NCBI GenBank assembly: GCA_039720395.1
Contig: CM077832.1
Coordinates: 16,273,350-16,337,349, forward strand
Direction of reading: 5' to 3'
Origin: Liquidambar formosana
Taxonomy: Eukaryota > Streptophyta > Magnoliopsida > Saxifragales > Altingiaceae
DNA length: 64,000 nt
Positions 11,822 to 24,516 of this stretch are shown here, piece by piece (position 1 is the first letter of the stretch; the number at the start of each line of letters is the position of its first letter). Made by a program: the position numbers and the translations under genes. The notes beneath the pieces are model-generated. The model saw only the letters and a program-made list of their open reading frames with translations. It ran no database searches and was not told where the DNA came from.

Positions 11822-12749
11822 CTTTAAGATAAACAAAGGGTTGTGTTTAACTATCTAAGAAATCAAAATTATCCATAAACAACATTAACACTTTACTATT
11901 GGTGATTTTTTTGTCAATACATGTGTAAAAAAAGACCAAAAACTTCCAAACAGCTATTTACCTTCTCGTGCGCGCGTGCACACACACACATACACAAATT
12001 GCAGATCTGGAGTTTGGAGTTGGAGATAAAAAGAAGAAGAAGAAGAAGAATGAGGGTATTTTTGTCCATATCGTGGTAAAAGGGGTTTTCACTAATCAGT
12101 TTCTTTTATAGGGCCTATTATTAAACTACTCTTATACTTAGGGGTTTTGACCAAAAATCCCTTCTTTCTTTCTTTCTTTCTTTTTTGAACTTGGCATTCA
12201 TCTCCATGCCTGTGCAATTCTGATGGGTGGGTATTCTATTTTTGACAGCCAAAGCTTCAAAAGTTATCTTCTACTACCCTTTTTTTCCTTTTTAGCTCCA
12301 TTTTTTCACTTTTTTTTTTTTTTTTTTTTGGGGTGGAGTAGTAAGCTTCAAGATTTGGGTGTCCATGATCAATTCAATCAACCATTAGTACTAAAAAATA
12401 ATGGTAGTTGAAAGATGAAAAGGTTGGTGAGTTTCTTTTTTCTTTTCTTTTCCTTTTTTTTTTTTTTTTTGAATAATCAATAGAACTTAAACAATAGTCT
12501 TAATGTTTTTTCAAAGTTAACTGATGGCAGATTAGGCAATGGTCCTAATGTTTTTTTTTTTTTATAAAAATTATTAATCGAGTCAAATATCTTGATAAAT
12601 TTGTTGGAAAAAAAAATATTTGCATGTATTAGTATTTTGTACTTTCTTTCCTCTCATTTTTCCTCAGATAACCAAATACAAGAAAAATTTATATTTTCCT
12701 TTGCTTTTTCTTTCCCTCACAATTTCCACGAACCAAATAGAGCCTTAAT

Positions 12750-15700
12750 CTTTTATTTTATTTTTACACACCCTACTTTCTAAGAGTTACTATTGTTTAT
12801 GTGATTGACTAGGATTTTTCATTCATGGGCAAAAACATTGAGTGGCCAATGTCGGTCAGACTTGAGAACAATTTCAATTTTGGACTGTTCTAATAAAACC
12901 CTAACTGGCTTTTGAACCATAAATATTTATTCATAAACTTTTATTCCCCCCTCAGAAAAAGAAAAAAAAAATGTAAAAAATTCGTTGAGGTAGCTCCAGT
13001 AGCTCGAATTTTATCATTGTCTTGCAACTCCTCCAATTAGCAGCCCTTTATAATGTAGTCGAGTTTGCAAGATCACAACCTGAGCTAAGCATTAGCCCGA
13101 AAAAAAGGAAAAAAACAAAAAACACAAAAGATTGCGAGCGCTAAGTCGCTGCATAGGAAATAGGAAACCACTTAATCTTGTAATTATTTCCCAAACATTT
13201 ATTGGAGCATGGACACATCGTATTGCTTTAGGCCAAGCAGACAATATCAGACAATAATGGGCCAATTAATCAAGTAGTTCCATGTTTAAAATTTTAATTT
13301 AATTTCAAAGCATCTATATATATATATATATATATATATAGATGAGTATAAAAATCGTAGGCATTTGATCCCAGCCAACTGCTCATGCAAGAAGACATTT
13401 CCACTCAGCATGGTCCACCCTCTGCGGTGTGTTTCACACTTGAAGCCCTGAAGAAGCAAAAGGAATATTTCACAGATATAATGTCATGGTCGAAGAAGGG
13501 CCCTAGCTAGTGACCTGCCAATCACTCAAAATGCACCCATCGGATGGCAATCCTGTAACATAATGTGCTGTGTCCAATAGGGTATGTATCCAGCCTAGGA
13601 TAATCTTTTATGGTACGTCGTCCGATCATCGGCTCTCCCTTCATCTTTCTTATGAGGATCACATGTACTCAAATGCATTTGATCGATATCATAGACACAT
13701 TTTTATTTTTTTTTAGGATAATTATTTGATTATAGACTTAGAGCCTGCTCAATGGTATACGCGTACGTTGGCTTTGGGTCTCTATTATATTCAGGGCGGC
13801 GTCAAAAAAATTTCCTCGGGGTCAAATTATCAAATTAAATTTAACAAGCATGATTCCTAATGCACAATTTTTTATTTTTTTTTCTTTTCTTTTGTCAACA
13901 CTCTAGCCAGAATTTTAAGATGTCTTCTAATTACATTTTTAAGGTGGTTAATAATTTTTAATTTAAATTTAATTAGAGTTAGGCAACTGTTGTGTCAGCT
14001 GGTGACCAAGCACTCAACAAGGCTGATAATGGACCATATATATATACTTCTGTCCCAAAGAGACAGCCACCAGCACCACCTCAACCCTAATTTTTAATAG
14101 AGAAAATGGTAGTTTAAGCCATTCTCATCAAATCTTTCTCACCGAAAATACAGCCACCACTCTTTTTTTTTTCGTCAAATATTCTCTCTTGTGATTGTGT
14201 CTGTTGGCCTAATTTCTAATGGTTCTGCTTCCTTATAGCTGCCTGCATATCTATCTTAATTAGGGATGTTTGGTTGCAGAGAATTTTATTTTTGAAATTG
14301 GAATTGGAATTGGGATTGGGATTGGATCCTCCAATTCCAAACTCCAGTTTGATTGGCTATATACCAAACGATTTGGAATTTGAAGCTGAACGCAAGTTTC
14401 ATTAAACCCCAAATCTACAAAAAGATTCACAGTAAAACCAAGGTTTCCAAATCTCACAAAAAGCTAAATCCAGTTCTACTAAATCAAACGTAAATATACC
14501 GACTATCCCAAACAGAACGAATCTTGTCTTCTCCTAAATCCTTGCATTCCCAAGGCTTCCTTCTAATGGTAAGTGAATTCAGGTCCAAAGCCAAACACTT
14601 AATATTTGGAAATTATTCAAATCCAAAAAGAAAGGAAAAAAATAAATTTGGAAATTAAGATAGAAAGAATACTAGGCAATCTCTCAAGACAATTATCCGC
14701 AACAGTGTGTACTATTGTGTGCTGACATGGTATCATGAGTAAATAAAAATATAAAAAAATACACATTCGTCATTAGAAATAAATAAATAAAAAGGCGCAT
14801 ACCATTAAAATTTGATCAAGTACGTAGTAGTATGATCTATGGGGTACTCCGGATGGAATGGATTCAAAAACAGTGTTTCATCTCATTGTTAGCCCAAAGT
14901 TTAAGCACAATAATGAGACCATAACCCAATCGGTCGGCCTTGATTACTAGTTTCCCCAAAGTTTAACCATATTCAAGCAATTTGATTGCTAGGGAAAAGA
15001 AAAAAGGATCCTTCATGATTTCTTAAACGTAATTGCCGGATAAAAAGTTAATGATTTCTTAAAGGGAAAAATTTTCCTATTAATGGCATCCTTTTGGAGA
15101 TATTGTACCTAAAAAGACCTTGTCCTCATAATTAATATATCAATAAATTGTGCATAATGCCACACTCGAGTTGAAAATCATGCAAAAATCTTGATAGGTC
15201 CCTTTAAGGTACCGACATTTGGCACACGTGCAAGGACCTCATTCATAATTATCCACTCATCTCGCATACCAGAACCCATTACTACCCACCACCTACAATT
15301 ATTCCCCCATTGATAGCCCAAACTCTTAGCTTGGCATATAAGTCAAGCTATGTTTAGCTTAGCTTAGCTCGGCTTGAGCTCATTAATCACACTTGTGAGT
15401 CAAACAACGAGTCACCTCTTGGTAATAAGCTTTAACTCGCAATTATGCAAAACAATTGTTGATGTTATACATGCTTAAGATAGTATACCGAGTACATATG
15501 TATATGGTGGTATACGAGTATGTACACTTTTGGAATAAAAATTTAACTGAAATAAATAAACTTTTCTGGCTTTCCTAAATTTTCAGAGTTTTCGCCAAAA
15601 AAGTACTTCATTGACATTTCAAAATAGGATAATAGGAAAAATTAGGGAAAAAATCCACTTTATAAGACTTGTAGAGGCATAAGTCCATGCAAAAAACTTT

Positions 15701-16038
15701 ATACCATAAGGCCAATTTTGAATGTTTTTGTAAGAGTGTTAAAGGCATAAAGTCATTATTATCTTCCAGTGTTATTTTTTTGTTTGTAAACTTTAAAATG
15801 ACATAATTCTCATTTTACATATCAATTTTTGAAAATGTTTATTCATTTGGAATATATTTGTTTAAGACCTTCTAAAACTCAAGGTGAATAAGAAATTATG
15901 TACATATTATAAAAAAAAAAAAAAAAAAAGAACAGTTACATTGATTAAATGTAATTGTTTCAAAACAATTACATGTAACTGTTTTGAAATTTGCATGTAA
16001 TTGTTTTGTGTAAGTTCAATTGCTATACAAAATAGTTA
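12750..16038. other. Gene-free AT-rich spacer
   Basis: No coding region is seen. It contains (TA)n at about 13314-13339, poly-A/T runs, and near 14270-14330 a block of imperfect GGAATT/GGGATT repeats resembling one arm of a MITE (ggatgtttggttgcag). Confidence 0.55.
13314..13339. repeat. (TA)n microsatellite
   Basis: About 13 uninterrupted TA units. Confidence 0.9.
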
Positions 16039-16039
16039 A

Positions 16040-17930
16040 ATTTATTAGGAGTTCTCCTATATGGGACTATTCTATAGACCTACTAGGATAACCTACTAAT
16101 GTGGAGTATTTTTATTGGTCTCTTAAAAACAATGAAAAGATAAACTGAAATTCCCAAATCCCTTAAAATCTGTCCCCACAATCACTCAATAACCACCTCT
16201 TACCATTTTTTTGAACCAAAAAAAAAAAAAAAACCCCTTACCATTTTTTAGTGTGAAAATCACGAACCAAACTTTTCATTCCTTCTTCAAACAAGTTATC
16301 TTTTTGTAGAACCCATTATTTGCAGGCTCCTCCATCACTCTCTGGTTCATTGGTTTCTATGGTTGTCCTCCATCAAACTCAAGTTATTAAGAAACCAACG
16401 TTCTCTGGGTCTCTTGCTTCTCCTCCCAAACATAGTCTTCTTTCTCTAGTTATCCTCTGTTTTATTAAGTTATACTAGTTTCTCTGCCTATGATTGCAAC
16501 GCATTCCATGTGGAAATAATCTACAAATTTGTGAACAAATTCATGAAGTAGAAGTGCCGAGGCCGTAAAACTTAGAGGTGGCTGTTTTCCACTTGTTTTT
16601 TGTGCTTGATGGCCCTTTTTTTTTTTTTTTTGTTATTTGTTTTTTTTTTAAATTTGTTCATGTGTCCTTAGAACTAATCCAGGATGGGTGATACCCACTG
16701 AAGCATAATTTTTTTGAGAAAGATGGCATATCACATCGTTTGAATATAGAAATTATTGTTTGACTGTTGCACTCAACTTTTAATTAAGTTACTATCTTAA
16801 GTATTTATCATGATTTTTATTAGCTATGAGTCTTTATTACATATGATTGTTACTAGCTAAAATTATTATGGAGTATAAAGTTTCCACTTTAAAAGTAGGG
16901 ATGATTTACGGTTTGGTTTGTGAACATGGCTAATTCCTCATGGTTTGTGAGTTCTAAAAAGAATATTATGCACTTTTCCAGCTTCATTTGCCTCCACTTC
17001 AAGTTATCAAGTTATCACATGGTTAATTTCTTGTGGTTTATGAGTATTACTTAGGCTAAAAGAACTTGCTTAAAAAAAAAAAATTGGGTGAGGTTAATAA
17101 GATATTAAGTTATCAAGTTATCGCGTGTTTGTAGTATCAAGTTACCAAGATTAATTTATTAAGTTGTCTTAAACCACCCCACCCCTTAGAAAAAAAATAA
17201 AATTGTGTGAGGTTAATAAGATATCCAAGTTATCAAGTTATTACGTGTCTATAGTATCGAGTTATCAAGATTAATTTATTAAGTTGTCTTTGACAAAAAT
17301 ATAAAAAATGGATTCAAATACAAGGCCGAAAAATGCACCTATTGGGAAAAAAAAAAAAATGATGGGAACAACAAAATCAAACCACAAGTACTTCCTTTAA
17401 AAACATGGCACCCAATTGATTCAATCATTCGCACCACCTATGTCTCTATTAGTAGACCCAGTTTTCCTGCTTTTGTTGCTATTAGACTTGTAAATTATTT
17501 TCTCTTTTCTTCATGAGGGGACCCAAGTTATTAAGAGATACTTTTTTGGATTTATTAAGCTACAAAGTTATTAAAAGATACACCAAGTTATTAAGAGATA
17601 TGTTAAGATGATAAACAAGCCATTCGAACACTTGCAAAAATATAACACTACTCGTATACCTAATTGTATCTGAAATAAACGCAGAAATGGCTGATTTGTG
17701 GAAGAAGGCGAGAGGACTACAATAGTGGGAATAAAACGCATAAGAGATTGTGGAAGAAAGAAGTGGTTACAATAATGGGAGAAAACGTTTAATTTTCAGC
17801 AAATCATCGAACTTATATATTAAATATTGAATGAATCCCTAGAATCGTGGGATGTAAGGGATAACTACTTATAAGACAATACTTTAAATGGATGTAGGCC
17901 AACTCATAAGGACTGTATATTATTTTGCAT
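16040..17930. mobile_element. Copy 1 of an unnamed 1.2-1.9-kb dispersed repeat family
   Basis: The left end (gttctcctatatgggact) aligns with 28045-28065, both followed by a YCTACTA-type phrase and ttattggtctctta. The right end (ataactacttataag, then taggccaactcataag) aligns with 29230-29278. Both copies also share gaagaagg.gaga and gtgggat.gtagggataact phrases and many AAGTTATTAAG motifs in the interior. There is no coding capacity. The ends are only partly inverted (TTGGCCTA near both), so the class is unsure. A DNA transposon derivative is most likely. Confidence 0.55.
17081..17290 (+). repeat. Tandem duplication, period about 119 bp
   Basis: The segment starting GTGAGGTTAATAAGATAT and ending TTTATTAAGTTGTCTT occurs at 17088-17170 and 17207-17290 with a few substitutions. 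It lies inside the unnamed repeat copy and raises its count of AAGTTAT motifs. Confidence 0.8.
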
Positions 17931-19956
17931 TTATTAAATGTCACTTATAAATCAATTAGATTTATGTACTTGAAGTTAAAAAAATGTTAAATTAATATGG
18001 TTTGTGTCTAATTTTAAGTGTTTGTGAGTAAAGATGACTGTTTTTCAACATAGTTATATACAATTATTTTAGAATAGTTTGATGTAACTATTTATTAGCC
18101 CAATAACATACAAATGCTAACTTCTATTTATGACGATGAGAATTCTCACTTTATCATGCTTTTTCATGTCCAACAGAACAATTGAAGTGTTAGATACAAA
18201 TCTACACTAATCCAACACAATATCAAGTGCCACACATCTTTCCAATCCCACCTTTATTTCCACTTTGAACCTTTCTACAAATTCATCCCAACTCATGTAG
18301 ATAAATTATCTTGTGATATTAAATTATTATTATTTTTTTCAATTTCTCCATAGCTCGATACTGATATATAGAAAAGGTCCTTTATTTATTTTTTTTTAAA
18401 GTTTTGCTGGGAAGACTGTTTGTATGATTTCATTGTAAGGGAAAAGAAACAGAGGTACAAACCAAAAATCTAGACTTCAAAACCAAGATTAAAGAACCAA
18501 AAAACATCTGGTAAAAAAAAAAAAAAGTGTTTAATAAGGTGGAATGAGAGTTGAATAGAATAACTATTCCGTTCCTAACATTTTTTTGGACTTTTTGTTT
18601 ATAAGGAAAGGAATGAGCATTCCCTTGACAAGCCTATTCTCTCCAAAAAAAAAAAAAAAAAGAAATGAAATCACAAAAAATAGGTTCTACTTGATCTCTC
18701 TCTCATTCTCACTTCTTTAGAAATGATATCACAAAAAGTGGCCCTAGCCTGCCTAATCTCTCTCCCATTCTATTCCCACCCCTTACTAAACATTTTTCAA
18801 TTCCATTCTCATTCTCATTCTTTTTTCTCTTCATTCCATTCACACAAATCAAACATAACCTTAGTATTAGTATCTCGGTTCTTTACTTATTGGGGAGAAA
18901 AAAAATCTCTTTACAATATAAACAACTTCAAAGAGCATTGCGAACCATAAAACAAAAAATGAGGCAAAATTATTTTTTGCATCATGTGTGAAAAATAGGT
19001 GCTTCAATGGGTGATGCATTTTAGTAAAGCAAATATAATTTGAAACAAATTCTGAGCTAAATTTGCCTTAAGAAATAGTTTGAAAGCGAATCTGTCACAT
19101 CATCTTTCAAGAAATGGTTGGCGCTGGCGTGAAAAATAGATGAGACAAAAAAAATGACTCACATGCATTCGGGTAGCTACTCCTTTCTTGTGATGCATTT
19201 TTATTGCAGTAATACATTTTTACACCATAAGCATACAAAAATTAATTTTGTATCACCTAAATGTCTCACATAATTGGAGATGCTTTGATATCTAATATTT
19301 ATTTGGACAAAATAATAATTTAAAATATAATATGTGAGTAAAAAGAGTTAGTTACTTTACAAGGATATCTTATGTCTCTCTAAACCACCTTTACAAAATT
19401 AAAATTTTAAATTAAACTACTTTCAGCATTTTTTTCATATTTTAATATATTTTTTTTACACGCCATCATTTGTGTGGTCCAAAGGTACAATCATGTTCAA
19501 ATTTCAGTTTTTCGAAATCGATGCAAGTCCCACACCCTATCCAAAAGTTGTTTAAACTCATTAACTTACCAAGCTTGGAATTTATTTATTTTTTTGTGAC
19601 TGCAGATTAGAACAACATGTCTTTTCCGAGAGCCCTGTGCACGGCATTTGTATTGAGCGAGGTTTACTCTAGGCACAGTCCAAGATCAATACTTCAATGC
19701 CACCTGTTGACAAACCAAGCCCAGCTCAGCTGTCAAGATAGGTTGATGGGGTTGAGAGAGTCTTAGAGGTGTTGGATGGTCACCAAACTACTACCCATCT
19801 TGCTTTAATTATGTATTATTGGTACAACTCATCTTCTTATTATTTTTAATCACTCTTATTTTTCAATGGGGAAATCTGAAGAACAATGCCACAATCTTTC
19901 CCTTTCCCCTCATTAGTCATTAAATGGTCCCCACTCCCTACCCCTCCCTTACCCCT

Positions 19957-19960
<4 letters not shown>
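17931..19960. other. Gene-free AT-rich spacer
   Basis: Only AT-rich sequence with poly-A/T runs. Near 18530-18840 two inverted arms (gaatgagagttgaatag and ttccattctcattctcattc) suggest another decayed MITE. No gene is seen. Confidence 0.5.

Positions 19961-19970
<10 letters not shown>

Positions 19971-19998
<28 letters not shown>
19971..19998 (+). repeat. (TC)n microsatellite upstream of the kinase
   Basis: About 14 TC units following a C/T-rich stretch, 615 bp before the kinase start codon. Such pyrimidine patches are common near plant promoters. TATATATAT at about 20005 follows and could be a TATA element, but the transcription start cannot be fixed from sequence. Confidence 0.8.
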
Positions 19999-20002
<4 letters not shown>

Positions 20003-20458
20003 CATATATATATGTGTCACTAGTGTGCTAATTATGTTATTATCATTTCTTAACCCATTTCTACAGAGACCCATTAACCACTGGTTACCAATTTCCCTCG
20101 GTACTTAGTCTCCTTCTCGCACTCTCTTTCATTCTTTTTCTTCTTTGTCTGCATCCAAATTATGCAGAAACGTACTCTTTGTGGGTTCTGCTTGTCGTCT
20201 TTACTCTCAATACCAAGAATCTCCTCCCTCTCCCAGCATCAATTCACGCTTTTCCTCACCTTAAAATAATAATCTCATCAACTCCATTAATTTTCTCCTG
20301 CTGGGGACCGTTCCTTCCCCACTTGTTCACCTTCTCCCATGTATCAACATTAATATAATCCAACCCAATATGTATATACGGATACACAATCAATACCCAT
20401 AACCCCCCATTCATATATATGTACATATAATTTATATGTATTCTCCCAATCCCCAATA

Positions 20459-20461
<3 letters not shown>

Positions 20462-20497
<36 letters not shown>
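20462..20497 (+). repeat. (CT)n microsatellite in the likely kinase 5' leader
   Basis: About 18 CT units, 115 bp upstream of the kinase ATG and in the sense of transcription, so probably in the 5' untranslated region. Confidence 0.85.
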
Positions 20498-20500
<3 letters not shown>

Positions 20501-20612
20501 CTGTTGAGATATTCTCTTTCCTCCCTTTCAAGCAAAGCAGGTTTCACTTTTTCTCTCTCTTCCTCCTTTTTGGTTTCTGGGTTTCTGTGTTATTCTTGAG
20601 ATCTGCTTCAAA

Positions 20613-23600
20613 ATGGGTTGCTTCCAAGGTAGTTGCACTGACTCAATAGAGCCACCCAATCGCCCAAATGCTCCATATGCTTCCTCTGTAGTTCCACCTC
20701 TCTACTGTGACTATAATGAGCTCAAAATCAAGAGCATCCTGAGAAAGATGATTTGGGAACTTGGGTTGGCTTGTGTTCTTCCCTCTCGCCGGCAGCGAAG
20801 TTCCGGTAAAGACCAGAAGGAAGGCCACAACGACAAAAAAGACAACAACAATTTAGAGCACAACAAGGCGTGGTTGCTTGCGGAGTCTGGTGGGTGTGGT
20901 GCGGAGCTGACAAATGCTGATCCACAATCAGTTCATTCGTCTTTCAGGTTCAGTTTCTGCTCTCAGGTTGAGCTTGAATCGTTGAACATGAGTTCCTCCA
21001 CTGCTGCAACTGTTTTGATGGTGAATTTGGACAATGGACTGACTGAATCGCGGTCAAGAGAGCTGAAATGGCGAAGAATTGAGTCATTGGAGAGGAGTAT
21101 ATCTCCCGTGGCTAACACTTTGGTCAGGTTCAGCTATGGCGAAATTGTTTCAGCTACTCGCAATTTTTCGAAAGGTATTCTGATGGGTTTCTTTCTATTT
21201 GGATCAATTTTGTTGTATTGTATGAGATTGTGATTGATTTTGTTGCATTGGGTAGGCAGAGTTTCTGATGGTTTTGTTTTTGTTTGAATCAATTATGTTA
21301 TAATGGTATGAGATTGTGATTGATTTTTTTGCAATGGAATGATGGATAGGCATAATTTCTAATTGCTTCCTTTTTGTTTGCATCAAATTTATTGTATTGT
21401 ATGAGATTGTGTATAATTTTGCTGTATTGGGTAGGCAGAGTTTTGGGTAGAGGAGCATTGAGCTGTGTTTTTAGAGGGAGAGTTGGGTTTTTGAGGACTG
21501 CCGTGGCGATTAAGCGGTTAGACAAGGAAGATAAGGAGTCTGCAAAGGCATTTTGTAGAGAATTGATGATTGCTAGTTCTCTTCAGAACCCAAATGTTGT
21601 TCCACTTGTGGGTTTTTGTATTGATCCAGAGGAGGGTTTGTTCTTGGTGTACAAATACGTCTCGGGTGGAAGCTTAGAGCGCCATTTGCATGGTACAATT
21701 TAATTGTTCTTTTATTAGGAAATTTGATTTCATTTTTTTTATGAATTTGAATGATTAATGAAATACCCATTTGCAGAGAAGAAGAGAGGAGTAAAGGGTT
21801 GTTCATCACTTCCATGGTCGGTGAGGTATAAGGTTGCCATTGGAATTGCAGAGGCGATAGCTTATTTACACAATGGAACTGAAAGATGTGTTGTTCACAG
21901 AGACATTAAACCCTCGAACATTCTCCTCTCATCCAAGAAAACACCCAAGGTGAGGGAGTAGGGAGTAGTTGTTGGAGGTTCTCCCTTGTTTAGATGATTC
22001 TATCAACAGATAGTACACGACACAAGTCATTCTGTTTTATTTCCTTCTTTAACCATCAAACTATTTTCAATTGGTGTTTACAGTTATGTGATTTTGGATT
22101 AGCTACTTGGACTTCTGCACCTTCAGTCCCTTTCCTTTGCAAAACTGTGAAAGGAACATTTGGGTAAGTTTTCAAGAAATCTCATGAGAGAAAAACCAGT
22201 AAAAAAAAAAAAGAAAAAAACCATTTTTGTTTATGGTCAGTAAAGACCTATTTTTTCTTCCATTAACTGATACTAAAATTAAATGTGCAGTTACTTGGCA
22301 CCTGAATATTTCCAGCATGGGAAAGTATCCGATAAAACTGATGTCTATGCTTTTGGAGTAGTCCTGTTGGAATTGATAACCGGCCGGAAGCCAATTGAGG
22401 GGAAAAGGCCACCAGGGGAAGAGAACCTAGTCCTATGGGTAGGTTATTGCACTAAATTCTTTTGAACTTCAATTCTGTTGACTCTTTATGGTTGAATCAA
22501 TGGTCCCACTCTTCTCTCCCGGGGCGGGCGGTTATCTTGCCATAATGCAAAAAGAGGTCCTGCTATTATCTATATATTGATGATTGTGACAATATCCAAA
22601 AAAAATTATTAATTGAATCAGATGACCCACTTGATCAGGGACTAATGTTTTGAACACCATAATACTAGCAATTTATTTTATGATCTCAGTCATTCAGTTG
22701 GTTTTGTAGGGCAATATGTATCTATCATGGAGTTCAATAAACTTCATTTTTGTGCCTTGATGGGAATAGATGCAAATGTGTGCATAGTATCACCTTTGAT
22801 TTTCTAAAGCAAAATTAAAGTAATTCATTGGATCCTTATAACTACTCTTTAGAATTCAAGATACTTCTTTTTTCCTATCAAAACTATTTGGGGTTGCTGC
22901 ATAAACTATGTTGAGGACATGAATTAAATGATTCTATTGTGTTTTATATAATGTTTAACCAAGTCTACTTTGATTTTTCATTGGAGCTAAAGGTTTATCT
23001 TAGTGATGACATCATTTGTAATGATATTTTCCCCCTAAAAAATTTGTTATGGAAGATAGCTGTGTCTTGAAATGATGTGGAAAAAAATTAATTGATTTTA
23101 TATTCTTGTGCTTTCAAAAGAGCGCCTAAATTTCTTTACTTAGTTACAAATTGAGTGCAAGACGCATTCAAAATTACCAAAACTGTCAATACTGGGCATT
23201 AGGAAAAGAAAAAAGGGTAATGGTTCTATAAAACTCTGATAACAGTTGTTTTTGCAAATATTGATACTTCAGTCACGATCACGATTACATGTCTAATTTA
23301 ACCAAATTATTCTTTTTCTGTGATCTTATTTTTTCTTGAAACAAACATTACTCTAATAACGACGTCCCTAGATATAAACCAATTTGGAGATTATCTGTCT
23401 TTTTAACTGTAGTCATGTCAATTAGTGTTTCCATCTAAAAACTTATTCATTGATGATAGTGTAACACATATTTATCTATATATATTTTACTTGTATATAA
23501 ACTTATCTAGTCTTTATTCACTCTTCTGAGTTTCCCTTAGAGATTTTATGCTTGGAATAAATGCTTGAACTGAGAAGAGAAATTAACTCAATTAAGTCCA

Positions 23601-24102
23601 AGGATTAAATGGTGTGGATGAGATCAAGGCAAACCAAAAAGAGCATTTTGACTTGGCTGAGCAGGACTGACTGAACCAACAATTTAGCTGCTACAAAACA
23701 CCCTGCTGGAATGATGTTACTCTCGTCAAGATTTTCATGATTCGTATGCCAAAGGCGTTAACGATCTTTTTATTTTTATTTTTTTGGTTTTGGGGGGAGA
23801 GGGGGAGGGGGTTGGGGTGGTGTTGTCCTACTGCCTATTGATCCAAGTCTCTGCTTGATTATGAAAGTTAAAACGACAACCATGACCTCTTTTTGCAGGC
23901 AAAGCCACTTATGCAGCCAGGAAAGGAAGCCATTGAAGAGTTGCTTGATCCACGGCTAAAACTTACTCCAAGAAAATCAATTCAAGTAGCCCGGATGGTT
24001 CAAGCTGCAGCTGCCTGCATAAACAGTGAAGAATCCAGGAGGCCGAGCATTGATGGAATTATTGCAATACTGAGAGGTGAAGATGAAACTATTCCGCTCT
24101 AA
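20613..24102 (+). CDS. Receptor-like cytoplasmic Ser/Thr kinase, six exons, 474 aa
   Basis: Exons: 20613-21174, 21435-21692, 21777-21949, 22084-22163, 22291-22438 and 23899-24102. All introns are GT-AG with consistent phase. The N-terminus (MGCFQGSC) suggests myristoylation of Gly2 and acylation of Cys3/Cys8, hence membrane attachment. There is no signal peptide or membrane span. Residues 1-180 are variable. The kinase domain runs from about 185 to 465: glycine loop [10 protein letters not shown] (191-200), catalytic Lys214 (VAIK), alpha-C Glu230, HRDIKPSN (314-321), DFG (334-336), then GTFGYLAPEY. All catalytic residues are present and it is an RD kinase, so probably active. Family knowledge: soluble receptor-like kinases relay signals from surface receptors. 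The closest relatives I recall are of the At1g66460/At5g37790 type, and the subgroup is not proven. The ATG is the first in this frame after a CT-rich leader. Intron 1 is internally triplicated. Confidence 0.93.
21175..21434 (+). repeat. Kinase intron 1 built of three tandem copies
   Basis: The 260-bp intron consists of three diverged copies of an 85-94-bp unit: ttctgatgg...atcaat...GTATGAGATTGTG...TTG...gataGGCA/gtaGGCAGAG. Anchors: GTATGAGATTGTG at 21220, 21306 and 21399; the TAG|GC acceptor-like site after 21255, 21349 and 21434. Only the third site is the in-frame acceptor. The first is near-identical (gggTAGGCAGAG). Splicing to it would read [10 protein letters not shown] then stop. Confidence 0.9.
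23792..23817 (+). other. G-quadruplex motif in kinase intron 5
   Basis: Four G-runs (6, 5, 5 and 4 G) with loops of 2-3 nt lie on the sense strand about 80 nt before the exon 6 acceptor. They could fold as RNA or DNA G4 in the pre-mRNA. This is sequence evidence only. Confidence 0.6.
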
Positions 24103-24500
24103 CAGGAGGAAGTCTGGTTTCCCGGGAATGGATGTGTTATTGATTGTTATTCACAGCAAACAAAAAGTGATATGAAGAGTCACTTGGCCTTGGCCATGCT
24201 AGGAGTTTCAGAGTTTGAGGACGATGATCACCTTTACTGTCGCTGAGACATTACACAATGAACTATCTGACCTTTTTTTTCCTCTTACTTTTATTGTGTT
24301 GCTTACTTGAGGGAGTGCTAGGAATTAGAACTGATCAAAAGATTGTTGGAAATTGTATATAGGAAAAGGATTCTGATGAGCGATTGTGTTTGTACATATC
24401 TTCCATTTTCCCTGTTCCTATTCTCAGAGGGACAAGGGTAATAGATTTTCATTTCAAACTTTATACTCTTCATTTGTTGTAAAATGACCTAACCATCTTT
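24103..24500 (+). other. Likely 3' untranslated region of the kinase
   Basis: Non-coding sequence after the TAA at 24100-24102, T-rich at 24270-24300 and 24460-24490. No canonical AATAAA is seen, so the poly(A) site is not assigned. Confidence 0.4.
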
Positions 24501-24516
24501 GATAGTAAATCATTAA

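Larger units (their letters stand above)
9838..12744. mobile_element. 2.9-kb non-autonomous Harbinger-like element
   Basis: The left end CCCTCTATTTAGTTCATGG and the right end (reverse complement GGCTCTATTTGGTTCGTGG) form terminal inverted repeats. Both are flanked by TTA (9835-9837 and 12745-12747), the target expected of PIF/Harbinger transposons. The subterminal zones (purine-rich left, pyrimidine-rich right) resemble the 218-bp MITE at 24517-24734, which has the same ends and a TAA duplication, so the two are relatives. The interior holds an unrecognised coding-like segment (10060-10592), a homopurine tract (10973-11262), (CTT)n (11319-11346), a hairpin-repeat block (11459-11821) and several poly-T runs. 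No transposase or DDE domain is visible. Alternatively, two separate elements of one family might frame unrelated sequence, but matching TTA on both sides favours one insertion. Confidence 0.7.

Noticed and set aside
20256..20547. Minus-strand frames of 91 and 65 codons with Arg-Glu repeats
   Set aside because: Produced by the (CT)n microsatellite upstream of the kinase.
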